The notes under the pieces: model-generated
The model's input: only the letters and a program-made list of their open reading frames with translations
Database searches by the model: none
What the model was told of the DNA's origin: nothing
Shown here: positions 31,623-42,100 of the stretch, one piece after another
How positions within the stretch are numbered: position 1 is the stretch's first letter
Layout of the letters: every line of letters begins with the position of its first letter
Made by a program: the position numbers and the translations under genes
Assembly (NCBI RefSeq): GCF_000499845.2
Contig: NC_023759.2
Location: forward strand, 23,396,250-23,460,249
Direction of reading: 5' to 3'
DNA length: 64,000 nucleotides
From: Phaseolus vulgaris
Taxonomy: Eukaryota; Streptophyta; Magnoliopsida; Fabales; Fabaceae

Positions 31623-33090
31623 GGACCTTGGCGGCTTGAGTGGTCATTTCTTGGTCTTTGGAGGCCAAAGCAGCCGTCAATTCTTGGACCTTGGCTTGGA
31701 GGGTGGCGTTCTCACTGGCTAATCGGGAGCATTCATCAGTCTTGTCCGCGAGTGCGACCTCAGTTTTTCCTAGTGTTTGCTCCCGATCCACGCACTGCTC
31801 CTCGAGTTTCTTTTGATGCGCTATTGAGGTCTTCGCCTCTGCTTCCAGATCAGCAATCTTCACTCAAAGGGGCACCACCTGATTGAGGAGCTCAGCGTTG
31901 GCTTGAGACACCTCATGCAACCGTTTGTTGGCCTCCTATTTTGCTTTCTGCGCCACCCTCAGAGAGGTTTTGTACGCGTCCTCCTGACGCCCCCAGTGGG
32001 TGGCTAGCCTCTCCTTCTCCTCCTTTAGAGAAGCAACTTCCTTCTCCAGCACTTGGAAGGCAGAAGCTTTGATAGCCTTAGCCCTGGCCTGCGCATGCCA
32101 GGAGTGGGCGCAGGACATGAAGGCACCCATGTAGTAATACAGACTTTCCCTCTGGGGCCCTTCAGCTTGGCCTCGTGGGGACGACCTACCCAGGAAACCC
32201 CTCAGTGAATCTTGCATGGGAAGGGGGAGTTCTGGGGCAGGTGGAGGAACGGTTGTGGGCTCAGCTTCGACCCCTCCCTCCAAATCCATTGGTTGAGGGG
32301 GGGAAGTTGCACTTGGAGGCTCCTCCCTCAAAGATTCGGCCCCACGCGAGGAGGAGGTGGCAGAAGTAACTTGCTGAGGGGCATGTTGGGTTCTTTGTCG
32401 TTTGAAGACTTGCCCCTCAGTAGAGTCTTCGTCGTCAGAAACCACCTCCACTACCCTTTTTCCTTTGTGAAGGGGGGCTGAGGGGGCAGCAGATTCGGCC
32501 AGCGCGAGAGGCATGGCCACAATAGGAGGTGGAGAGTGTTGAGGCTGATCGGGAGAAGGTTGGACTGATGGAGTTGATGGCGTCGTGGAAGGTTGAGGGC
32601 GAGAATTGGGAGAAGATGGAGAGGCGTTGGAGGTTGGAAGGGGGGACGCCGGAGCCCCGTCTTTGGACTTCAAGGCATGAGCCAGTCTCAGCCTTCGTCG
32701 TCTATCCATTTTTGAATCTGCACCAAAAAGATAAATGCAGTAGGGGTTAAGCACAAGCCAAACACTATGCAAAGGAAGCAGATAAGTCATACACTAAGAA
32801 AAGACAAGAAAGTGCAGGGAAGGAGGAGTTGTAGGGATGACTCTCATACTTATGTATTTTGCTAGAGCCTTAGTGTTGTACTCTAGGCTTATCAGGGTGA
32901 CGGTGTCGAAGCCCCCCGCGCTAGTCAGAATTTGACAGGCCTCTCGATCGTTCGAGTGCAACTCGTCCAGGGATTTGGGCTTCACGGTCTTCACCTACTT
33001 CACCCAATACAGGGGGAAGCCGTCGAGGGCGGAGGGGTCAAAGTCGGAACAACAAACCTTGAAGAATTTGCCTTTCCACCCCTTGAAAGA
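31623..33090 (-). pseudogene. Antisense gene fragment (aORF), both ends lost
   Basis: Read on the - strand, the end of exon 1 has FKGWKGKFFKV-like coding at 33090-33060, then SLDELHSNDREACQIL and LEYNTKALAKYI. A predicted 132-bp phase-1 intron (32849-32718) has GT and CAG borders. Exon 2 starts NSKMDRRRRLRLAHALKSKDG, passes a Pro/Ser linker with KGKRVVEVVSDDEDS and FKRQR, and enters a coiled coil with ASLKEEKERLATHWGRQEDAY. TAG near 31937 and TGA near 31865 interrupt it. The N-terminal half of exon 1 is missing where element C begins, and the C terminus is missing at 31622. The linker motif KGKRV-E-SD-ED is shared with aORF1. Confidence 0.75.
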
Positions 33091-34140
33091 TGTACCGTCC
33101 CGTCCCCGGGCGTTGACCAGAAGTCAAAGTCAAACACATGGTGGGACCCCTCAAGGGACCCAAGGAAGAAAAGCCAACAGGTCGACCGCTCGAGGCATCG
33201 CTCAAGAGAGACATCGCCCGAGTAAGACGTCGCCTAAAGTAAGACATCGCCGAGCAAAGACATCGCAAGGAGGCTTCGAGCCTCGACAGTCCAGAACAGT
33301 AGAAAGGAGAAGAGAAAGGTGGCTTCAAGGCCATAAGTTTAGCACCAGAAGGGAATATCTTGACTTGTGAAGTATCCACGCCACTGCTGGGAGACCCTGG
33401 TACTGATACGACCCATGAGAGGGCCATAACCAGGGGAGAACCACGTGCATGGTACGAGAGAAAGGTAGATACACCCCTAGGGCAAGTAACTAGTGATTAG
33501 GGGCGCATGAGTTGGCCCCGGAAAGCCCACGTGGCAGAAGCACTTCGAAGGAAAGAAGGCCTACACAATGGAATAACCCTAAGTTGGGTTACGGCGCTGT
33601 GGGACCCTCTGCACAGAATAACGATCAAGTCAGAAGAGCACGTGGCAATAAGCATGTGCTCATTAAATGTTTTAGTGAAAGTTTGCCAAGGTACGCGCTA
33701 ATTTAGTTACGTATCAAATGTTTCAAGGCACATTTTTATATGCTTTCAATGCACCTTAACGTGTTTTGAATGATGGATGTGTATAAAGAGGGGCCTAGGG
33801 ACATTTGAAAGGAGAGAGAATTTTAACCTAATACACACAGATACACAGAGCAAATCCTAGTTGTCTTCGCGACGCACTCACAGTGAGCACAAGGCAATTA
33901 GGGCAACACAGTTCTGGTTACACAGTTTCAATCGTTCAGTACAACTTTTCGACCACCTCCCATGGGTGTGTCACCTTTGATGTTTCTCGCTAGCTGACTT
34001 GATCGTCGGAGTGCAAACGGCCGCGAGGGCGCCCCTTTGTTTACTTCTTTTAGGTACTCACAGATGGAGCAAAACGAAGGTGCCCTAGCTCGCAGGGACA
34101 TGCCACGCATAAAGACAACCCAGGTCAACCGGCGGGAACA
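33091..34140 (+). repeat. Element C 5' LTR
   Basis: This 1,050-bp LTR runs from TGTACCGTCCCG to GGCGGGAACA. It has a short GACGTCGCC/GACATCGC minisatellite (33195-33270), CACGTG at 33442 and 33639, a TATAAA box at 33782, and an end that matches A's LTR at 1-285. Confidence 0.9.
33782..33787 (+). promoter_or_regulatory. LTR TATA box, element C
   Basis: TATAAA in GTGTATAAAGAGGGGCC. It fits a pol II promoter in the LTR with two G-box cores upstream (33442 and 33639). Confidence 0.6.
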
Positions 34141-34142
34141 TT

Positions 34143-34160
34143 TGGCGCCCACTGTGGGGC
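34143..34160 (+). promoter_or_regulatory. Element C primer binding site
   Basis: TGGCGCCCACTGTGGGGC, two bases after the LTR, is the same as in A with one change. Confidence 0.75.
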
Positions 34161-34243
34161 CGATATAAACATTAGTCCCACCGCACACATTTTTCAGTTC
34201 TAGTTCTCAAAACCCAGATAAGTAAGAGGGTTTCCAGAAAGCC

Positions 34244-37200
34244 ATGGCCACTAAACCTGCACGCGCCAGGAGTGAAGAGATAACCATGCAACAACTCATG
34301 GGCATGATGCAAGGGCTGCAGGAAGCAATGGCAGCGTCGAAAGCAGAGCAGGAGCGCATGCAGGCGAATCTCGCAGCTTCTCAAGCGAGAAACGATGAGC
34401 TCCACCGTGCCAACGAGGAGTTACGTCGAGGGATGGCGCGGCGGAGACGAGCCTGAGGCTGCCTCCCCACCTAGGGAATTCACAACACCATTCTCACAGG
34501 TGATCCTATAGACAACAATCCCCAATACGTTCACAGGGCCCAAGGTAACCTTCACAGGAATGTAGGATCCTGAGGCACACCTCACTGTGTTCCACACACA
34601 GATGTTGTTGGTTGGCGGTTCTGATGCCGTAAGGTGCAAGCTCTTCATGAGCACTCTGACTGGGATGGCTATGGATTGGTTCATCAGCCTCCCAGAGGGT
34701 CACATCACGTCTTTCGCCCAGCTCTCACGACCTTTTCGACGTAAAGCAATTTCAAGGTGAGACCCTGAAGGAATACATAAGCCGCTTTGGGGCACAGGTG
34801 GTGAAGGTGGGTAGCACAGATGAACCTATGATTGTGTACGCATTCAGGAAAGGGGTACGTCCCGGGTCTTTCAGTAAATCGCTTAACTGCAGACGCCCCA
34901 AAACTTTTGCTGAAGTAAGGCGACGAGCGGTAGAGCACATTGCCTCAGAGGGCGAGGCATACGAGAAGTGCACGACTGCCGCACCCACACGACCAAGAGC
35001 GCAGATACGCACGCAACCTGCTAGGGTTCACGAAGCTTCCACAGAAAGAAAGAACCCAGACAGGAAGCGCACCTATGAGACAAGGAGGACCCAGCCTAGG
35101 GGTCGAGCAGAAGGAAGGAGAGAGGGAAGTAGGCCACTAAGGCACAACTTTGTGGTGGAACTCAAAGACCTCATCATTGTGCCCAAAATAGCTGACAGGT
35201 TGAGGCCACCAATAAAATCTGACAAGGTGCTGGGACCTCATATGGAATCATGGTGCGAATTCCACGAAGCATTCGGGCACCATATTAACAACTTTTTGGC
35301 GCTGGGCTACCAGTTGGATGAACTAGTAAAGAATGGCTTCTTGATGGACTACTTGGTGGAGAAGCAGACGGAACAATCGTTAGGTTCACAACCGGCGAGC
35401 AGTGAGGGACAGCAACACGAGGTACCCATTCACGTCGAGATCCACACCATAGCTGGTGGGTTCTGGGGCAGTGGGTGTACTGCGTCACAATGCAAGAAGT
35501 GTGCAAGGTCCGTGATGTCAGTAGAAGCTTTTGAGGATCACTCACCCGATGTGGACATCACGTTCACCAAAGAAGACCTCAGGGATGTTGTGCCCCACGA
35601 CAACGATCCCATTGTAATCTCGTTTGTTTCGGCGGGAAGGATGGTTCATCGAGCGTTGGTCGACCAGGGAAGCTCGGCAGATGTGATGTTTTGGCCGACT
35701 TTCGAAAAGTTACAGCTATCTCCAGACCAGCTGAGGCCATATGGGGGCTGCTTATACGGTTTTGCTGGTGATCAAGTGGAGGTCAGGGGGTACATTGAGT
35801 TAAGGACGACGTTCACAGATGGAGCGGCCTCGCGCACAGAGAAGATCAGGTACCTTGTCGTGTACGCTCCTTCGGCATACAATATCCTGTTGGGAAGGCC
35901 GACACTCAACAGGATAGGAGCTGTGCCCTCCACGAGGCACATGAAGGTCAAGTTACCTTCGATGGAAGGGGTAGTCATCACCATCCGCTCTGATCAAAAG
36001 GAGGCAAATAAGTGCTACGAAAACAGCCTCAAGAACAAGAGATCGGTATGCCATGTAACCACAACGCCGCCCCCTGGTGTGGAGCCTGAGCAGGAAAACC
36101 GGCGAGTTGTGGATGCAGCGTTGGAGGTGGCCGCCGAAGGCAATGTGACAATAGAGGATGTCGAGGCGAGGTCCGAGAGCGCCGCTCGGGTGAAGGAAGA
36201 GAAAAACCGCCCGGCGATCGCCAGGGAGTCAGGTATTGCGAGAGCGCTGATCGCCAGCGAGAAGAGGCCTCGGCCGGTTGAGGATTGGCTTGAGAAGAAG
36301 ATCGGCGGAAAAAAATTTAAGCTGGGGAAGACCCTAGATGGCGAGACGCAGGACCAGATCGCCAAGGCGATAGGCAGAAATTTGGACGCGTTCGCGTGGT
36401 CTGCCTCAGATATGCCGGGGATTGACCCCGATTTCCTGTGTCATCGTTTAGCAATGGACCCTCAAATTAAGCCAGTCCGACAAAGAAGAAGGAAGTTCAA
36501 CGAAGAAAGGAGACAGGCGATCAGAGATGACACACAGAAACTCCTCGCCGCAGGCCATATCAAGGAGATACAATATCCAGAATGGCTCGCCATTGTTGTA
36601 TTGGTGAAAAAGAGCAATGGGAAATTTCAAATGTGCGTCGACTTCACAGATCTGAACAAAGCCTGTCCAAAGGATTCCTATCCTTTGCCGAATATAGATG
36701 CCCTGGTGGACAGTGCAGCAGGGTGCAAGTTGTTAAGTTTCTTGGACGCCTTCTCAGGGTACAATCAAATTAAGATGCACCCCATGGATGAAGAAAAGAC
36801 TGCCTTCATGACAGAGAGGTCATGCTATTGCTACAAGGTGATGCCTTTTGGGCTGAAGAATGCGGGAGCCACGTACCAGAGGCTGATGGATAAGGTGCTT
36901 GCACCTATGTTGATGATATGGTCGTGACGTCCCTGGAGAAGAGCCAGCATGTTGCTGATTTAGAAGAGCTGTTCGTTACGATAGCCAAGTATAAGGTGAA
37001 GCTAAACCCCGAGAAGTGCATTTTCGGCGTGGAGGCTGGAAAGTTTTTAGGGTTTCTCTTGACTGAAAGAGGTATTGAAGCAAATCTTGATAAGTGTGCT
37101 GCCATTTTGGCGATGAGGAGCCCTGCTACTATTAAGGAGGTGCAGCAGCTTATAGGTCGGATGGCCGCACTGTCGCGATTCGTGTCTGCTAGTGGAGAAA

Positions 37201-37930
37201 GGGGCCACCCGTACTTCCAGTGCTTGAAGAGGAATAATAGGTTTGTTTGCACGAGGGAGTGTGAAGAGGCTTTTGTGAAGCTCAAGGAGTACTTAGCGAG
37301 CCCGCCGGTTCTGTGCAAACCTCAAGTGGGAACGCCCCTCAGGTTATATTTTGCCGTAACTGAGAAGGCGTTGACTGCGGTGCTCGTCCAGGATCAAGAT
37401 CAAGTCCAGAAACCTATCTATTTTGTTAGCAAGGTGTTGCAGGGCCCAGAAGTGAGATATCAGGCCTTGGAGAAAGCAGCGCTGGTGGTTGTGTTTTCGG
37501 CGAGAAGGCTGCGCCATTACTTCCAGAGCTTTATAGTGTTGGTAATGACTGACTTACCCATCCAGAAGGTTCTAAAGAAACCGGATGTAGCTTGGAGGAT
37601 GGTAAAATGGGCGGTGGAGTTGTCAGAATTCGACGTCAGGTATGAGCCCCGAGGACCGATCAAAGGGAAAATCTTTGCTGACTTTGTGGTCGAGCTATCT
37701 TCTGAAACAGTGCAGAGCGCCGGGGATGATTATCGTAGGGTACTCTCAGGGGATGGGTCGTCCAACCAGTTGGGTAGCGGGGCTGGAGTTATTTTGGAAG
37801 GGCCCAACGGTGTGTTGATAGAACAATCTCTGAGGTTTGCCTTCAAAGCCAACAATAATCAAGCGGAGTATGAGGCGTTGATCGCCGGTATTTTGTTGGC
37901 AAAGGAGATGGGGGCAAAGGTGCTGATGGC
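34244..37930 (+). pseudogene. Element C gag-protease-RT-RNaseH, left part
   Basis: The start at 34244 (MATKPARARSEEITMQQL) is family 1. A frameshift near 34430, stops near 34510 and 34566, and a loss of about 55 bp near 34735 break gag. From 34798 a 709-residue frame covers the rest of gag (WCEFHEAFGHHINNFLAL), the switch to family 2 near 35350 (DYL then VEKQ), the protease DQGSSAD near 35660, an acidic linker and RT (DFTDLNKACPKDSYP). About 25 bp are lost at 36908, just before YVDDM, shifting the frame. The 36918-37930 part covers the rest of RT, the first RNase H and part of the second (GDGSSNQLGSGAG) up to MGAKVLMA, where D is inserted. Confidence 0.85.
37926..37930. repeat. Target site duplication ATGGC, left copy (D)
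   Basis: ATGGC directly precedes the D LTR start at 37931 and recurs at 49907-49911. Confidence 0.95.
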
Positions 37931-38822
37931 TGTACCGCCCTGGTAGTCGGAAGTGATGACGTGGCATCAAGCTATCGTATAGGCGTGTTGGACGGGACAC
38001 CTGGCTGGCAGAAGGGAAGGAAGTCGGGGGGCTCGTGTAGTCGCCAGTTGTTAAGTTGGCGTGCTCCGATCTCCAGCATACCTAAACCGGCGGTCACCGG
38101 GTTGAAGATGAAGTCGCCAGATGTGAATCCAGGCGACCAAGTGATTTGAGATCGCCGAAAAAAGGACATCGCCGAAGATGAAGGCAGGGGGTCTTTCTCC
38201 CAGCTGGCCAGAAGATGAGCTTGGGAGATAGCACACTTGAACATACACGATGAAGCAAGAAGAGTAGATCATGAAGGCGGCCTGCGAGACCACAGGGAAG
38301 GTGTGTACGAAGGCACCCGAACTCGCCACCCAGAACAGATCACGCTCCAAGGCAATTATGCACTGAGTCGTGTCATGCATAAGTAACTTAACCAAAACCC
38401 TGAAGAGTAAGAAGTGGCGCCCAAGTCGAGGATGCTCCAGATGATGGCACGTGTACAGATGGATGCGAGCCACGTGTCCAGATGTGTAACTGCCAGGAGA
38501 GAGAAAGTGCCCAGGTATATAAGAGTTTCCAACGAACTTTGAGGTACGCACGCGTTTAGATTACTTCTTTACAACTGCGAGAACGAGAGTACGCTGAGAG
38601 AGAACTTTTGCACGGTTCCTTAGAGTTCTTGAGTTTCTCTTAGTATTTGGTGGTTCAGTCGCTGACTTGGGCGTCCGAGCGTGATCGGCCGCAGCGGCGC
38701 CGTTCTGTCTTTTGCAGGTTCTTGAGGCGAATCGCGGTGAAGGACGAAGACTAACACGGTGCAGAAGTCGATCTAGGTTTGACGAGGCAAGGCTCTAGCG
38801 TTTTGGTCAACAAGCAGGATCA
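37931..38822 (+). repeat. Element D 5' LTR
   Basis: This LTR runs from TGTACCGCCC to GGCAGGATCA-type end (here AGCAGGATCA). It has CACGTG at 38448 and 38471 and TATATAA at 38516. An antisense open frame of 166 codons inside it is repeated in the other LTR but broken in E, so I do not call a gene. Confidence 0.95.
38448..38522 (+). promoter_or_regulatory. Element D LTR promoter: two G-boxes and TATA
   Basis: Two CACGTG cores (38448-38453 and 38471-38476) lie 68 and 45 bases upstream of TATATAA (38516-38522). The arrangement is kept in E (52337, 52360, 52405) and in the 3' LTRs. CACGTG is a known plant bZIP/bHLH site linked to ABA and stress responses; the response here is inference. Confidence 0.65.
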
Positions 38823-38844
38823 TCAGGCCCCCACCGTGGGGCCG
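38823..38844 (+). promoter_or_regulatory. Element D primer binding site
   Basis: TCAGGCCCCCACCGTGGGG directly follows the LTR. Compared with E it has a G to C change, which makes GGCCCC / GGGGCC perfectly self-complementary here. Confidence 0.6.
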
Positions 38845-39190
38845 TGTAAAACCTGTTTCCATCCACAGCGTGAGTTCTTGGAGGTGTCTGCGGTTTCTGT
38901 TTGGTTGTGTGCTGGTGCAACCATTTTCCGCCGTTCGTTTGAGTTTTGTTCGGTGAGGCGAGGTTTTTTGCTGCTTACGCGAGTTTTAATCGGTGAGATC
39001 TGAGTTCTGTTGCTCGTTTGGATTTTCGTGGAAGAAGCGTTGGTTTTTGGTGGAGTTGCGAGTTTCTGTGAAGGTTTGCTGTGTTCTTGAGGTTTTTCGA
39101 AGTTTCGCGAAGTTCTGACCGATTGATCGCTGAATCGATCGTCGCTGAAGAAGGTGTTGTTCATCGCTCTTTGTGATTTGTCAAGTTTTC
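38845..39190 (+). other. Element D 5' leader
   Basis: This T- and G-rich leader of about 350 bp (repeated GTTTCTGT, GGTTTTTC-like phrases) is conserved in E (52735-53082). It is a plausible packaging region; nothing coding. Confidence 0.5.
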
Positions 39191-42100
39191 ATGAGAAAGA
39201 TGAGAAGCAACCGTTCAAGTCCAGTCGCGCCCGTTGCTGCTGAAGGTGCCATGTCTATGGCGCAGATGGTGGAAATCAGGCGTTCGCTGCAGGAGAATGT
39301 GGAAGCCTCGCGCATAGAGCAGGCAAAAATGCACGAGGACATGGTCGCCTCTCAGGCCAGGAATGAAGAGCTCAGCAGAGTTACTGAAGAATTGCGCCAA
39401 GCTCTTCAGGAGCAGCAAGGGCGCCCAGTCACTGAAGAGGTCGCGCTGTCAACGCCGCCTCGCGTTTTTCCCATGCCTTTCGCTCAGGCGATTACAGACA
39501 CGCCTATCCCTGCGAGTGTGGTACCTGTGAAGGCTGTTTTTACCGGCGTGGAGGATCCTGAGGCACATCTCACCACGTTCCACACGCAGATGATGCTGTC
39601 AGGAGGATCAGACGCCGTGTACTGCAAGATGTTTGTGAGCACACTCCAGGGAACAGCGCTGGAATGGTTTGTGAGCCTGCCTACAGGTCACATAACCAAC
39701 TTCCAACAGTTTTCGAAGATCTTCGTCGAGCAGTACATAGTGAACAAGGCGCCGCCCAGGGTGTCTTATGATCTGTTCGACATAAGGCAGTACCAGGGAG
39801 AGTCCCTCTGGGACTACTTGAATCGTTTTGGGGCGCAGATGGTTCGCTCGCCGGCCAAGGACGAGGAGATGCTGGTCTACGCATTCAAGAAGGTCGTGCT
39901 GCCGGGACCATTCTGCGAGGCGTTGATCAGGGCTCACCCCGCCACATTTGCTGAGGTTAGGCGACTTGCGGTGGCCCACATCGCCGATGAAAGTGAGGTC
40001 GCCGAGAAGAGGGGAAGCGTGGCTCCCGCTAGGCCACGTGCCCAGACCAGGATCCAGCCACAGAGGGTGCTGGAGACAGCGGCGGCCAAGAGGGATCAGA
40101 GGACTCGCCATCCTTACGATCCAAGGAAGAACAAGGGCAGGGGCCCAGGGCGCCCTCAACCAGCACGCAAGGAGTACAATCGCCCGCCAAAGCACAAGTT
40201 TGTCATGGGGTTGGCGGACCTGATCGCCATTCCCTATATATCAGCTAGGCTGAAGGCGCCCGAGAAGGTGGGCGACAAGGTGCTGGGACCAAAGCTAGAC
40301 GCCTGGTGCGAGTTCCACCAGGGCTTTGGCCACACCGTGGACTCATGCTTGGCTTTAGGATACCAGCTCGACGATCTGGTCAAGAGCGGGTTCCTAAACG
40401 ACTACTTGCTGGATAGAAGGACGGGAGGCGCGCCGAGCTCCCAACCTGCAGGTGGTGAGGCTCAGTAGCACGAGATGCCCACCCACGGAGAGATCCACAT
40501 CATTGCAGGAGGTTTCTCGGGTGGTGGATGCACCGCGTCACAGAGGAAGAAGTATGCGAGGTCTGTGATGACGGTGGATATGTTTGAGGACCACTCGCCG
40601 GATGTGGACATTACGTTCACAAAGCAAGATCTTCGGGACGTTGTGCCTCATGACAACGACCCCATAGTCATATCGCTGATTACGGCGGGAAGGAAGGTCC
40701 ACAGGGTTCTGGTGGACCAAGGAAGCTCGGCAGACGTGATGTTCTAGCCGACTTTCACGCAGTTGGAGCTACCCCTTGACCAGCTAAGGCCCTATGGAGG
40801 GTGTTTGTATGGTTTCGCTGGCGACCAGGTGGAGGTCAGGGGGTACATTGAGTTGAGGACTACGTTTACGGATGAGGCGGGCTCGAGAACAGAGAAAATC
40901 AAGTACCTTGTCGTGAACGCTCCTTCAGCATACAATATTCTGTTGGGAAGACCCACACTCAACAGAATAGGCGCTATACCCTCGACCCGGCACATGAAGG
41001 TGAAGCTGCCATCTATGGAGGGGGTGGTGATCACTATCAAATCTGACCAGAAAGAAGCAAAGAAGTGCTATGAGAATAGCCTGAAGAATAAGAGGTCCGT
41101 GAGTTACGTGACAACCACCCCGCCTCCTGGTGTGAAGCCCAGGCCGACGGTAACAGAGGAGACCGCTGGAAGCGACGTGGTGATGGTGGATGCTGAGTTG
41201 GGGGAGGGGAACGCCGGTCTAGAGGAAGAAGAGGCGAGGAATCGCCCTAAGGAAGCGAGGGAGCAGGGAATCGCCAGGGCGGTGATCGCCAGAGAAACCA
41301 GACCAAAACCCGTCGAGCAGTGGCTCGAAAGGGAGATCGGGGGAAAGATCTTCAAGCTGGGAAGTTCTCTGGAGGCTGAGCTCCAGGACCAGATCGCTAA
41401 GGTGATAGAGCGGCATCTGGATGCGTTCGCATGGTCCGCTTCGGACATGCCCGGGATCGATCCCGACTTCTTGTGCCATCATTTGGCGATGGACAACTAG
41501 GTCAGACCGGTACGACAGAGAAGAAGGAAATTCAACGAGGAGAGAAGGCAGGCGATCAGGGATGAAACACAGAAGCTCCTCGCTGCAGGCCATATCAGGG
41601 AAGTCCAGTACCTTGAGTGGCCAGCTAATGTCGTGCTGGTGAAGAAGAGCAATGGGAAATGGCGCATGTGCGTCGATTTCACCGATCTGAACAAGGCCTG
41701 CCCAAAGGATTCGTATCCTTTGCCGAGCATAGACGCCCTGGTTGACAGTGCTGCAGGGTGTAAGTTGCTGAGTTTTCTGGATGCCTTCTCGGGGTACAAC
41801 CAGATAAAGATGCATCCCATGGATGAGGAGAAGACTGCCTTCATGACCGAGAGATCGTGCTACTGCTACAAGGTGATGCCATTTGGGCTGAAGAACGCGG
41901 GGCCACGTACCAGAGGTTGATGGATCGGGTACTTGCACCAATGTTGGGAAGGAATGTGCAAGCCTACGTAGATGACGTGGTCGTGACCTCGCCAGAGAAG
42001 AGCAAGCACGTTGCGGACTTGGAGGAGTTGTTTTCTACGATCGCCAAGTTCAGGTTAAAGCTGAATCCCGAGAAGTGCATCTTTGGTGTGGAGGCGGGAA

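Noticed and set aside
38051..38551. 166-codon antisense frame in the element D LTR
   Set aside because: It recurs at 49135-49635 only because LTRs are repeats; it is broken in both E LTRs and covers promoter sequence.
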